This document shows, piece by piece, positions 18,170-26,581 of a stretch of 64,000 nucleotides of DNA. The translations under genes were made by a program, and so were the position numbers. Where the stretch lies: contig NZ_JACRSN010000004.1 of the NCBI RefSeq assembly GCF_014384705.1, positions 113,811-177,810 on the forward strand. Reading direction: 5' to 3'. Source of the DNA: Yeguia hominis. GTDB lineage: Bacteria; Bacillota; Clostridia; Oscillospirales; Acutalibacteraceae. Under the pieces are notes generated by a model. That model was not told where the DNA came from. It ran no database searches and saw only the letters and a list, made by a program, of their open reading frames with translations. The first letter of the stretch is position 1. Every line of letters begins with the position of its first letter.

Positions 18170-20308
18170 GTGGGACTTACCGCGGAATCGAGCGGGCTGC
18201 ACGCCGTCGATCACGGCCTTTCCGTCCGCAAACGGCAGGCATCCGACCGCGTCCTCGCGCTGGCCGGCAACCCGAACGTCGGAAAAAGCACCGTCTTTAA
18301 CGCGCTGACCGGCCTGCGGCAGCATACCGGCAACTGGCCCGGAAAGACCGTCACAAACGCGCAGGGCTTCTGCACGCACGACGGCCAGGGCTTTACGCTC
18401 GTCGACCTGCCCGGGTGCTACTCGCTGATGGCGCACTCGGCAGAGGAGGAGACCGCGCGGGATTTTCTCTGCTTCGGCAAGGCGGACGCGGTGCTCATCG
18501 TCTGCGACGCCACGTGCCTGGAGCGCAATCTCAACCTCGTGCTGCAAATTCTGGAGCTCACGCCGAACGCCGTCGTCTGCGTCAACCTCATGGACGAAGC
18601 CGCGCGCAAGGGCATTTCCATCGACTTTTCCGCTGCACAGGCGCGCCTCGGCGTGCCGGTCGTCGGCACCTGCGCGCGGGAAGAAGCATCTATCCGCGCC
18701 TGCATGGACGCCGTCAAGGCGCTGCCCGAAACAAGCCGCACGCCTTACCGCGTCACCTACGGCGCAGAGCTGGAACACGCAATCGCCCTCCTGCAGCCTG
18801 CCCTTGAGACGGCCGGCATCGGCGGCATTCCGCCGCGCTGGCTCGCGCTGCGGCTGCTCGACGCCGATGCTTCTCTGCAGCAATCGCTGCAGGAGGCGCT
18901 CGGGAAAGATCTTCTGCAAGACGCGGAAGTCCAGTCGGCGCTGCAGCTGGCCAATGCATTTCTCGAATCCGCCGGGCTTTCCCCGCAGGCGCGCAAGGAT
19001 CGCATCGCCGCCCGGCTTGTCATCGCGGCGGAGGATCTCGCGCTCGACATCGTCCGCACGGAACCGACCGCCTGCCACCAGCGCGACCGCAAGCTTGACC
19101 GGATCTTAACCGGCAAATGGACGGGATTTCCCATCATGCTGCTGTTGCTCGCCGGCATTTTCTGGATCACCATCACCGGCGCGAACATTCCCTCGCAGTG
19201 GCTGCACACGGCACTGTTCCGGCTCGAAGAAGTGTTCTACGACGCGCTTTGCAGTGTGCAGGTGCCGGTGGTTCTCTGTGAGCTCATCGTGCACGGCGCG
19301 TACCGGGTGCTCGCCTGGGTGGTCTCCGTGATGCTGCCGCCGATGGCCATTTTCTTCCCCATTTTTACGCTGCTTGAGGATCTCGGATACCTGCCGCGCG
19401 TGGCGTTCAATCTCGACAAATGCTTTCAAAAATGCCATGCCTGCGGCAAACAGTCGCTGAGCATGTGCATGAGCTTCGGCTGCAACGCCGCCGGCATTGT
19501 CGGCTGCCGGATTATCGACTCCCCCCGTGAGCGGCTGATTGCCATTCTCACGAACAATTTCATTCCCTGCAACGGCCGCTTCCCCGCGCTGATTTCGATC
19601 ATCACCATGTTTTTCATCGGCTCGGCCGCCAGCGCGCCGCAGTCGCTGCTCTCCGCGTTTTTGCTCGCCGGACTGATTGTGATCGGCATCCTGATGACCT
19701 TCGCCGTCTCGCGTCTGCTTTCCGCCACGATTCTAAAGGGTCTGCCCTCGTCCTTCACACTGGAATTGCCGCCCTTCCGCAAGCCGCAGATCGGCAGGAT
19801 CCTTGTCCGCTCCGTGCTTGACCGGACGCTCTTTGTGCTCGGCAGAGCCGTCTCTGTTGCGGCGCCGGCCGGGCTGCTGCTCTGGCTCATGGCGAATGTG
19901 ACGGTGTCCGGCGAAACGCTGCTCCATCACTGTGCCGGGTTCCTCGACCCGTTCGGCCGCCTGCTCGGCATGGACGGCGTCATCCTCATGGCGTTCATCC
20001 TCGGGTTTCCGGCTAACGAGATCGTGATTCCCATCATGATCATGGCCTATATGGCAAACGGCAATCTCGTGGAGATGAACGACCTCGCTGCGCTGCGGGC
20101 GCTCTTCGTCGACAACGGCTGGACGTGGCTGACAGCGGCGAATGTGCTGCTGTTTTCGCTGATGCACTGGCCGTGCTCGACGACGCTCCTGACGGTCAAA
20201 GCCGAGACGCAGAGCCTCAAATGGACGCTGCTCGCGTTTTGGATTCCGACCATCGCCGGCATCTGCTGCTGCTTTGCGTTTACGAGTATCGCGCGGATAT
20301 TCGTCTGA
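18170..20308 (+). CDS. feoB: FeoB ferrous iron transporter
   Basis: 712-residue inner-membrane GTP-dependent Fe(II) transporter. The N-terminal G domain shows G1 LAGNPNVGKST, G2 HTGNWPGKTV, G3 DLPGCYSL and G4 NLMD. A helical regulatory region follows, then a polytopic C-terminal half with two Gate repeats; conserved Cys motifs are visible in SMCMSFGCNAAGIVGCRIID and NFIPCNGRFPALI. An AAAGGAGG site places the start at GTG 18170 rather than further upstream, where the frame would overlap feoA. Length is typical of clostridial FeoB. The feoC gene was not found. Confidence 0.95.
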   Translation: MGLTAESSGLHAVDHGLSVRKRQASDRVLALAGNPNVGKSTVFNALTGLRQHTGNWPGKTVTNAQGFCTHDGQGFTLVDLPGCYSLMAHSAEEETARDFLCFGKADAVLIVCDATCLERNLNLVLQILELTPNAVVCVNLMDEAARKGISIDFSAAQARLGVPVVGTCAREEASIRACMDAVKALPETSRTPYRVTYGAELEHAIALLQPALETAGIGGIPPRWLALRLLDADASLQQSLQEALGKDLLQDAEVQSALQLANAFLESAGLSPQARKDRIAARLVIAAEDLALDIVRTEPTACHQRDRKLDRILTGKWTGFPIMLLLLAGIFWITITGANIPSQWLHTALFRLEEVFYDALCSVQVPVVLCELIVHGAYRVLAWVVSVMLPPMAIFFPIFTLLEDLGYLPRVAFNLDKCFQKCHACGKQSLSMCMSFGCNAAGIVGCRIIDSPRERLIAILTNNFIPCNGRFPALISIITMFFIGSAASAPQSLLSAFLLAGLIVIGILMTFAVSRLLSATILKGLPSSFTLELPPFRKPQIGRILVRSVLDRTLFVLGRAVSVAAPAGLLLWLMANVTVSGETLLHHCAGFLDPFGRLLGMDGVILMAFILGFPANEIVIPIMIMAYMANGNLVEMNDLAALRALFVDNGWTWLTAANVLLFSLMHWPCSTTLLTVKAETQSLKWTLLAFWIPTIAGICCCFAFTSIARIFV

Positions 20309-20318
20309 CGCCGGACGC

Positions 20319-21029
20319 TTAAATCTGCGTCAGATCGATGTCGGCAAGCGCAGTAAGGTCGTAGGACGGCTGACGCGGCGAGAGCTGCGGGGACTTGTTG
20401 TCGTAGTTGCCCTCGCGGATTTTCTGCCAGTTTGCGGGCTTTAAGATCCAATCGAGCGAACAGCCGTCCCATTTTTGGGAGCGTCCCGACAAAAAGTCGC
20501 TCTGCTGCACTTTTGCAAAGACTGCGCGCATTTCATCGGGCGTCATGCCCTTTGCACGGATCGCCTGCTTGCGGGCAGCGGTCCATTTGCCGGTCTCGGA
20601 AGGCTGCGGCAGCGAGGGACATTCCTCGATAAACGCAGACCGATACGCTTCGAGAAGATGCGCGCCGGACGCGGAAGCGTCTTCATCATCCCGTTTGGCT
20701 TTGCTTTCTTTTTCTCTTTTGCTTTTGCTTTTGGTTTTGCTTTCGCTTTGGCACGTTTCGCATGCGGTCGCATGCGACGGCAAGCGGTCGTACTTTTTCT
20801 TTCCATTTTCGCGGTTCCGATCGCACAACTCGGAATAATTCTGTTTCGCCCTGTCGATATCATCCGCGATAAAATCAAATGCAACCGACTCCCGTCCCGC
20901 AAGTTCCGGAGCCTCGCCGGTCTCGCTGTATTCGAGCAACGACCGGAATAGTCTCCCTACCTCTTGATCTGACAGCTTCGCAATTTTACGGCGGTAGGAA
21001 TGATAACAGGGGAAATATTCGAGCGCCAT
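20319..21029 (-). CDS. phage-type replication protein, DUF6291-like
   Basis: 236 residues. The N-terminal part (HSYRRKIAKLSDQEVGRLFR, then SLLEYSETGEAPEL) matches DUF6291-type proteins usually found in prophage replication modules. A Lys/Glu/Ser-rich linker (about 85-120, KTKSKSKREKESKAKR) separates it from a C-terminal domain ending in a replication-initiator-like segment, KWDGCSLDWILKPANWQKI. The ATG has GGAGG upstream. It converges on feoB with 10 bases between the stops. No other phage gene lies nearby, so it may be a domesticated or relic gene. Confidence 0.7.
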   Translation of the reverse strand: MALEYFPCYHSYRRKIAKLSDQEVGRLFRSLLEYSETGEAPELAGRESVAFDFIADDIDRAKQNYSELCDRNRENGKKKYDRLPSHATACETCQSESKTKSKSKREKESKAKRDDEDASASGAHLLEAYRSAFIEECPSLPQPSETGKWTAARKQAIRAKGMTPDEMRAVFAKVQQSDFLSGRSQKWDGCSLDWILKPANWQKIREGNYDNKSPQLSPRQPSYDLTALADIDLTQI

Positions 21030-21179
21030 GCTCCGCCTCCCTGCTGAAAGCGCGCCGCCATGCGGGAACCGCCGGCGGTTTTGCCGCAAAACGGCGCAGC
21101 TTTCGTTTTATTTAGCTTCAGTCTACCGCAAACGCCGCCGGTTTTCTCCCCGTTTTCGCCAAAGCGCCAAAAAGTTTGG

Positions 21180-22400
21180 AAGTTTTTTCGCGGCGGACGC
21201 GAAGGGGCGCGCTTGCGGAAGGTTTTGCGCAGCGTCTGTGAAGGGCGCGCAGGTAAAAGACCGGGCGCGCGGGCGGTAATTCCGCGCTGAATCGGCTTCT
21301 GTGCCAGGGCATTCCGCGCGCAAACAGCAGGTGGCTGGCCGCGCGCAAAAAGCCGGGTGCGGCGCCGCCCATTTTTCGGTCGACACCGCGCGGGCGGAAC
21401 CTTCGAGCAGACACGCCCCCCTGCCGCGCTTTCAGAGACCCCGCTCGGCTTTGGCGCGGGTCGGGCGCGCAGACCGCCGCGCGGGCGGCGGGCGATCACG
21501 CAGAGCGGCAAGGCCGGGCGCAAACAGAAGGTGGCCGGTCAGACCGCAGAACTCTTTCGCGGCGTCTGCGAAGGGCGCACAGGTAAAAGACTGGGCGCGC
21601 GGGCGGCAATTCCGCGCTGAATCGGCTTCTGTGCCAGGGCATTCCGCGCACAAACAGTCGGTGTGGCCGGACGCGCAGACGGGAAGCAGACCGCGCAGAG
21701 CGGCAGGCCGGGCGCGCAGACCGCCGCGCGGATGGCGGGCAATCACGCAGACGGCAACCCCGCCGCACGGGCGGCAGCTGACCGCGCAGAGCGGCAAGAC
21801 CGGGCGCAAACAGCAGGCGGCCGGTCAGACCGCAGAACTCTTTCGCGGCGTCTGCGAAGGGCGCGCTTTCGGAAGGTTTCGCGCAGCGTCTGTGAAGGGC
21901 GCGCTTTCGGAAGGTTTTGCGCGGCGTCTGCGAAGGGCGCACAGGTAAAAGACTGGGCGCGCGGGCGGCAATTCCGCGCTGAATCGGCTTCTGTGCCAGG
22001 GCATTCCGCGCACAAACAGTCGGTGTGGCCGGGCGCGTAGAGCGCCGCACGGGCGGCAGCTGACCGCGCAGAGCGGCAAGACCGGGCGCAAACAGCAGGT
22101 GGCCGGTCAGACGCGCAGAACTCTTTCGCGGCGTCTGTGATGGAGCGCGCGCAAAAAAAGCCGGGTGCGGCGCCGCCCATTTTTCGGTCGACACCGCGCG
22201 GCCGAAATCTTCGAGCAGACACGCCCCCCTGGCGCGCTTTCAGAGACCCCGCCCAGCTTTGGCGTGGGCCGGACGCGCAGACCGCCGCACGGGCGGCGGG
22301 CGATCACGCAGACGGCAACCCCGCCGCACGGACGGCAGCTGACCACGCAGAGCGGCAAAGCCGCGCGCAAACAGTCGCCGCCGGCCGCGCGCGCATAGAA
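21180..22400. repeat. GC-rich mosaic repeat region F
   Basis: A block starting AAGGGCGCACAGGTAAAAGA and running through AATCGGCTTCTGTGCCAGGG occurs near 21241, 21571 and 21933. A different block, GCCGGGTGCGGCGCCGCCCA plus TTTTTCGGTCGACACCGCGC, occurs near 21352 and 22163. Smaller phrases (AACTCTTTCGCGGCGTCTG, GACCGCGCAGAGCGGCAAG) are shuffled between them. No gene is supported between 21030 and 22515. Confidence 0.82.
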
Positions 22401-22469
22401 TAGAAAAACCGCCGCGCAGAGCCTTTTGGATGCCCTGTTCCGGATTCGGATAAAAAAATTACTTTTTTC

Positions 22470-22498
22470 TTGACTTTTTTAATGGGAAATGGTAAGAT
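22470..22498 (+). promoter_or_regulatory. promoter of the tRNA-Ser pair
   Basis: TTGACT and TAAGAT are spaced by 17 bases, ending 18 bases before the first tRNA. Confidence 0.7.
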
Positions 22499-22515
22499 AA
22501 TATTCGCACTGATTC

Positions 22516-22604
22516 GGAGGGGTGTCCGAGTGGTTTAAGGAGCTAGTCTTGAAAACTAGTGATCTCGAAAGGGACCAAGAGTTCGAATCTCTTCCCCTCC
22601 GCCA
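22516..22604 (+). tRNA. tRNA-Ser (anticodon TGA)
   Basis: Acceptor GGAGGGG/CCCCTCC, discriminator G and encoded CCA. The anticodon arm CTAGT-CTTGAAA-ACTAG gives TGA (reads UCA). The long variable arm with CTCGAAAGGGAC and the T loop TTCGAAT complete a class II serine tRNA. Confidence 0.96.
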
Positions 22605-22645
22605 AACACCTCACAAAACAGAATCGAACAACAAATGTTCACCAT

Positions 22646-22735
22646 GGAGAAGTACCCAAGTGGTGAAGGGGCTCCCCTGCTAAGGGAGTAGGTCGGGCAA
22701 CTGGCGCAAGGGTTCAAATCCCTTCTTCTCCGCCA
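22646..22735 (+). tRNA. tRNA-Ser (anticodon GCT)
   Basis: Acceptor GGAGAAG/CTTCTCC, discriminator G, encoded CCA. The anticodon arm CTCCC-CTGCTAA-GGGAG gives GCT (reads AGC/AGU). A long variable arm and T loop TTCAAAT are present. It follows the TGA isoacceptor by 41 bases and shares its transcript. Confidence 0.95.
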
Positions 22736-22740
22736 ACGGG

Positions 22741-22772
22741 AACCGCATAAACCTAGTGTTTATGCGGTTTTT
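22741..22772 (+). terminator. intrinsic terminator of the tRNA-Ser pair
   Basis: A 12-bp perfect stem AACCGCATAAAC/GTTTATGCGGTT with loop CTAGT and a T run. Confidence 0.93.
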
Positions 22773-22806
22773 CCAATACATATATTGCAAAAAAGGAAGC
22801 ATCTAT

Positions 22807-22851
22807 ATTTGGGAACAAATCTCGATGTGAATTGCGAATTTGTTCCCAAAT
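22807..22851. repeat. 14-bp perfect inverted repeat with 17-base spacer
   Basis: ATTTGGGAACAAAT at 22807-22820 is the exact reverse complement of ATTTGTTCCCAAAT at 22838-22851. It lies in the AT-rich stretch after the tRNA-Ser pair, where no gene is convincing between 22773 and 23055. It may be an operator or a recombination site remnant. Confidence 0.6.
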
Positions 22852-23001
22852 GGTATATCCGCATTTTTGAATTGGCGGAAAAAGAAAGGGCGCCAAAAAG
22901 CGGATAGCGCAAAGGCAAAACTTCCTTATTTCTTTCCGTAATGTAATCACGTCTTTGAAAATCAACGGTTTGCTGCAATATTAGCGAAACATTTTAATAT
23001 C

Positions 23002-23034
23002 AAAATCCGACAGTTTTTAACTGTCGGATTTTTT
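23002..23034 (-). terminator. bidirectional hairpin ending the Veg-like gene
   Basis: AAAATCCGACAGT pairs with ACTGTCGGATTTT around a short A/T loop, giving a T run on either strand. It lies 22 bases beyond the stop of the minus-strand gene at 23056. Confidence 0.75.
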
Positions 23035-23055
23035 ACGCATATTACCAACTTTTCT

Positions 23056-23298
23056 TTACTCCATATCAAGTATTTCAATATGACCGATCAAGATATCGCT
23101 GTATTGCAGGGTTTGCTTTTTCGGCGAACCGCTGCTTCGTTCTTCAATTTGAAAAATGTGCGGGTAAATGCCGGTAATCGTTACCTGCTCATTTTTTAGA
23201 TTAATTTTCGGATTCGTTAACGCCACATTTATGCGAATATGCGGATCGGTATTGTAGAGTCTCTGAAGTTTGGCTCTTATAGTATCAAGAGTGTTCAT
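23056..23298 (-). CDS. Veg-like small protein
   Basis: 80 residues. The pattern NLKNEQVTITGIYPHIFQIE followed by QYSDILIGHIEIL resembles the Veg family (DUF1021), small SH3-like proteins implicated in biofilm regulation in B. subtilis, though the N terminus is divergent and the usual NGGRRK stretch is not obvious. GGAGG lies 6 bases before the ATG. It is downstream of an 82-residue conserved gene on the same strand, in a stretch more AT-rich than its surroundings. The family call is tentative. Confidence 0.5.
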   Translation of the reverse strand: MNTLDTIRAKLQRLYNTDPHIRINVALTNPKINLKNEQVTITGIYPHIFQIEERSSGSPKKQTLQYSDILIGHIEILDME

Positions 23299-23323
23299 TT
23301 TCTGCCTCCATGAATAATAAGGT

Positions 23324-23350
23324 AAGCCGCCCGATATGCTCAGGCGGCTT
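23324..23350 (-). other. hairpin between two small genes
   Basis: AAGCCGCC and GGCGGCTT form an 8-bp stem directly after the stop of the 82-residue gene. There is no T run, so processing or RNA stability is as likely as termination. Confidence 0.4.
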
Positions 23351-23357
23351 TGGGGAC

Positions 23358-23606
23358 TTACTCGAAATATTCGGAAACATCGGCTTTGTCGTTATACTGT
23401 TTTCTGACATGAACTACAACAGAGCCGTCTTTCTGCTCGACGGCATCAACGATCTGATATCTCGTCTTTGAACGTTCAAGAGTCGCTTTGTAATGCTCGA
23501 CTTCTTCTTTGTTGATCTGCAACGCACGGTCCCTGGTGTAACCCGTTTCCGGCTTCTGTGCGAAAATCAAGGTTTGAAGAATACAAGCTGCCTTCACACG
23601 CTTCAC
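23358..23606 (-). CDS. conserved small clostridial protein, function unknown
   Basis: 82 residues, starting at a GTG with AAGGAGG 8 bases upstream (an ATG further upstream lacks a site). The sequence begins KRVKAACILQTLIF and has a charged helix EEVEHYKATLERSKTRYQIV followed by a strand-rich end with DGSVVVHVRKQYN. I recall similar small proteins in many Clostridia but no named domain. It is probably co-transcribed with the Veg-like gene. Codon use and base composition are more AT-rich than the neighbouring housekeeping genes. Confidence 0.7.
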   Translation of the reverse strand: MKRVKAACILQTLIFAQKPETGYTRDRALQINKEEVEHYKATLERSKTRYQIVDAVEQKDGSVVVHVRKQYNDKADVSEYFE

Positions 23607-23797
23607 AGCAAACACCTCCTTTTGGTACAATACATTACGGCAGAAGTATCAGACCTATAATGCGGAGAGATGTTTGAGCAAAAACAGTGACGGTGATAAG
23701 ACGGCTGCCGTCGAATTATCGGCTGAAATCACTCTCGCGGTAGCTTTGCTACATATCCATTATAGCATATTTTCTGAAAAAAATCACGCAAAAGCAT

Positions 23798-23826
23798 TTG
23801 AAAAATTTTGAGTTTCCTGTTATAAT
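23798..23826 (+). promoter_or_regulatory. strong promoter upstream of MATE gene 1
   Basis: TTGAAA and a perfect TATAAT are separated by 17 bases. Transcription would start about 23833, just before a leader hairpin. Confidence 0.75.
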
Positions 23827-23842
23827 AATGATATCGTGTAGC

Positions 23843-23891
23843 AGAAAATGCGTAAGTCCAGGTTAACGGACTTGCGCATTTTCTATTTTTT
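23843..23891 (+). terminator. leader terminator (attenuator-like) before MATE gene 1
   Basis: AGAAAATGCGTAAGTCC and GGACTTGCGCATTTTCT form a 17-bp stem (one G-T) with loop AGGTTAAC, followed by ATTTTTTG. It lies between a strong promoter and the ATG at 23910, so most transcripts would stop before the gene unless something prevents folding. Confidence 0.75.
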
Positions 23892-23909
23892 GAAAGAAGG
23901 TTAATTTTT

Positions 23910-25316
23910 ATGGATACCGGAAATCAGTTTTTGGGGACAGCGCGTATCAGCAACCTCATGCGGCAATACGCCGTTCCCTGTATCATCTCGCTGCTGGTCG
24001 GCGCGCTCTATAACATTGTCGACCAGATTTTTATTGCCAACGCCAGCTACCTCGGCTCTTACGGCAATGCGGCCAACACCGCCGTATTTCCGCTGACGGT
24101 CGTCGCTTTGGCCATCGCCGTCATGATCGGCGACGGCTGCTGCGCCTTTGTCAGCATGGCGCTGGGCAGAAACGAGGCGGACAACGCCAGGCGCAGCGTC
24201 GGCAATGCCGTCGTGCTGGTCGTTGCAGGCAGTCTTGTTCTGGCGGCAGTTTATCTCCTTTTTGCGGACGGCATCATCGCCATGTTCGGCGGTACGGTCA
24301 ACGAAGAAACCTTCCGCTATTCACAGGAATATTTCTTCTATATCACGCTGGGCATTCCGTTTTATATGTTCGGGCAGGCCATGAACCCCATCATCCGCGC
24401 GGACGGCAATCCGCGGTTTGCCATGTTCTCCACGCTGGCGGGCGCGGTCATCAATCTCATCCTGGACCCCATCTTCATCTTTATCTTCAAATGGGGCATG
24501 ATGGGCGCAGCAGTTGCCACGGTCATCGGACAGGTGGCAACGGCGGTTCTTGCCGTGTGGTATTTGCTGCACATGCGGATCATTCGGCCGGCGCGCCGGG
24601 ACTATGCCTTGCGGGGAAGCATCTGCAGGCGGATGCTCTCCCTGGGCATTACCAGCTTTCTCTCCCAGATCAGCCTTGTGGCGGCGATGGCGGCCATCAA
24701 CAATATGCTCCGCAAATACGGCGCGCTGGATGCCGTTTTCGGACAGGCGCAGTACGCCCAGATTCCCATGGCCGTCGTGGGCATCGTGATGAAGTTCTTC
24801 CAGATTGTCATTTCCGTCGTCGTCGGCATGGCGGCGGGCTGCATTCCGATTGTCGGCTATAACATGGGCGCAGAGAAACAGCTTCGCGTCCGCGAGCTGT
24901 TCACAAGGCTGCTGCTTGCCGAGGCGCTGGTGGGCACAGTCGCGCTTGTGCTGGCAGAGGGCTTCCCCCGGCAGCTTATCGCCATTTTCGGCGCAGCCAA
25001 TGAGAGCTGGTACTATACCGATTTTGCAGTCAAGGCGTTCCGCGTTTACCTGTGCATGATGGTGCTGGCCTGTGTCAACAAGGCGTGTTTCATCTTCCTG
25101 CAGGCCGTCGGCAAGGCGCTCTCGTCCACGCTGCTGTCCATGTTCCGCGAGGTGGTGTTCGGGGTCGGGCTGGCGCTGCTGCTGCCGGTGTTCTTCGGCC
25201 TGGACGGCGTGCTGTATTCCATGCCGGTTTCGGACGGTTTGACCTTTTTCATTGCGGCCGTCCTGATCGGAAAACTGTATCGCGAATTCCGCACAGCGGA
25301 CGTGCAAAGTGCATAG
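23910..25316 (+). CDS. MATE family efflux transporter 1
   Basis: 468 residues with twelve predicted membrane helices in two six-helix halves, of the NorM/MepA type that exports cationic drugs or metabolites using sodium or proton gradients. Typical N-terminal phrases are RQYAVPCIISLLVGALYNIV and DQIFIANASYLG; the second half starts near FLSQISLVAAMAAINNML. A weak AAGAAGG site precedes the ATG. The gene follows a strong promoter with a leader terminator, suggesting conditional expression. The nearby downstream region is repetitive and has no terminator of its own. Confidence 0.9.
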   Translation: MDTGNQFLGTARISNLMRQYAVPCIISLLVGALYNIVDQIFIANASYLGSYGNAANTAVFPLTVVALAIAVMIGDGCCAFVSMALGRNEADNARRSVGNAVVLVVAGSLVLAAVYLLFADGIIAMFGGTVNEETFRYSQEYFFYITLGIPFYMFGQAMNPIIRADGNPRFAMFSTLAGAVINLILDPIFIFIFKWGMMGAAVATVIGQVATAVLAVWYLLHMRIIRPARRDYALRGSICRRMLSLGITSFLSQISLVAAMAAINNMLRKYGALDAVFGQAQYAQIPMAVVGIVMKFFQIVISVVVGMAAGCIPIVGYNMGAEKQLRVRELFTRLLLAEALVGTVALVLAEGFPRQLIAIFGAANESWYYTDFAVKAFRVYLCMMVLACVNKACFIFLQAVGKALSSTLLSMFREVVFGVGLALLLPVFFGLDGVLYSMPVSDGLTFFIAAVLIGKLYREFRTADVQSA

Positions 25317-25630
25317 CAGAGAACCCATTTCACCGCGCCCGCCGCGTGCTGCTCCGCCCGAAACCATTGCGCGCTGTTCTGCACGCCCGCCGCATTTGGC
25401 TGCGCGGTACGCCATTTCACCGTTCCTACCCGCCGCGCGGGCAGTCTATCAAACAAATGTTCTCTATTGAATCTCTTCTTTGGACCCACCGCCGCATCGC
25501 GGACGCCGCAGCGCCTGCGATGCGGTTTTTGTCGTGCATCTCGGCTTTTTCTTTCCGCTTTCTTTGTAAACATGTAAGAACGGCAGACGCGTCCGGAACA
25601 GTGGCGCGCCCTCTCGCGTCCAGAGTACCA

Positions 25631-25936
25631 CAGAACGGCAGACGCGTCCTCTCGCGTCCAGCGGGTGTTCAGAACGGATTAAAACTCTGGCGCGATGAAA
25701 GGCACTCTGTGCCCGCGGTGAAACACACTTCGTGTGCGGCGCGATGGAACACGCTCTGCGTGCGATTGGCAGGAAGAAGCGTAGATAATGTTTTTCAGAG
25801 CGGCAGGCGAGGAAAATCAGAAAGTCGCAGAACGGCAGACGCGTCCTCTCGCGTCCAGCGGGTGTTCAGAACGGATTAAAACTCTGGCGCGATGAAAGGC
25901 ACTCTGTGCCCGCGGTGAGACACACTTCGTGTGCGG
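25631..25936. repeat. duplicated mini-hairpin block G
   Basis: A 108-bp block starting CAGAACGGCAGACGCGTCCT occurs at about 25631-25739 and 25828-25936 with one mismatch (offset 197). It carries short perfect hairpins in series: GGCAC-TCT-GTGCC, CACAC-TTC-GTGTG, GACGCG-tcctct-CGCGTC; the spacer adds CACGC-TCT-GCGTG. No gene is supported between 25317 and 26055. Confidence 0.85.
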
Positions 25937-26055
25937 TGGGACGCTCTCCGGAAAAGCCGAACCCGTCCGGCGGAACCGTTTGCAACAGGTTTGAAATCGG
26001 TCTGAAAATCTGCTAAACTATGGGAAGGTTTTACTTAAGAAAGGACACAGCAGCA

Positions 26056-26508
26056 ATGACAAAGATTTTATTCATCTGCCACGGCAATATCTGCCGCAGT
26101 CCCATGGCCGCGTTCGTTATGCGCGATCTGGTGAAAAAGGCCGGCCTTTCCTCGCAATTTTCGATTGCATCCGCCGCCGCCAGCCGGGAAGAACTCGGCA
26201 ACCCGGTCTATCCGCCGGCGCGGCGCAAGCTTGCCGAACACGGCCTTTCCTGCGACGGCCACGCCGCACGGCAAATGACGCGGCAGGATTACCGCGAATA
26301 CGATCTCTTAATCGGCATGGACAGCGCAAACCTTCGGGCGATGCAGCGGATCTGCGGCGGCGACGCTGCCGGCAAGATGTCCCTCCTGCTGGAGCACGCC
26401 GGCCGCTGCGGCGATGTCGCCGATCCGTGGTACACGGACGATTTCGAGGCGACCTGGCGGGATGTGCTGGCAGGCTGTCAGGGCCTCCTTGCGGAGCTGA
26501 CCAAATAA
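26056..26508 (+). CDS. low molecular weight protein-tyrosine phosphatase
   Basis: 150-residue cytoplasmic phosphatase. The P-loop signature CHGNICRSP sits at residues 8-16 (nucleophile Cys8, Arg14), and the general acid Asp lies in DPWYTDDF near residue 122. Such enzymes dephosphorylate protein tyrosine or arginine and often oppose BY-kinases in polysaccharide export; no kinase gene is adjacent. The ATG at 26056 has AAAGGA upstream; an ATG 36 bases earlier falls within a likely promoter -10 region (TAAACTATG). It converges on the second MATE gene, with a shared hairpin between. Confidence 0.93.
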   Translation: MTKILFICHGNICRSPMAAFVMRDLVKKAGLSSQFSIASAAASREELGNPVYPPARRKLAEHGLSCDGHAARQMTRQDYREYDLLIGMDSANLRAMQRICGGDAAGKMSLLLEHAGRCGDVADPWYTDDFEATWRDVLAGCQGLLAELTK

Positions 26509-26539
26509 AAAACGAAGCAGCCCGCGGGGCGCTGCTTCG
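26507..26539 (-). terminator. intrinsic terminator of MATE gene 2
   Basis: On the minus strand CGAAGCAGC and GCTGCTTCG form a 9-bp stem followed by TTTTTT. The same hairpin could also stop the convergent phosphatase gene, whose stop codon it abuts. Confidence 0.8.
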
Positions 26540-26581
26540 CTCGATCTGGATCGTTTTTTCCGGCCGGCATCACCGCCGCGC

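Noticed and set aside
22753..22978. Small minus-strand coding frames after the tRNA-Ser pair
   Set aside because: They overlap the terminator and the inverted repeat, have no ribosome site and resemble no family.
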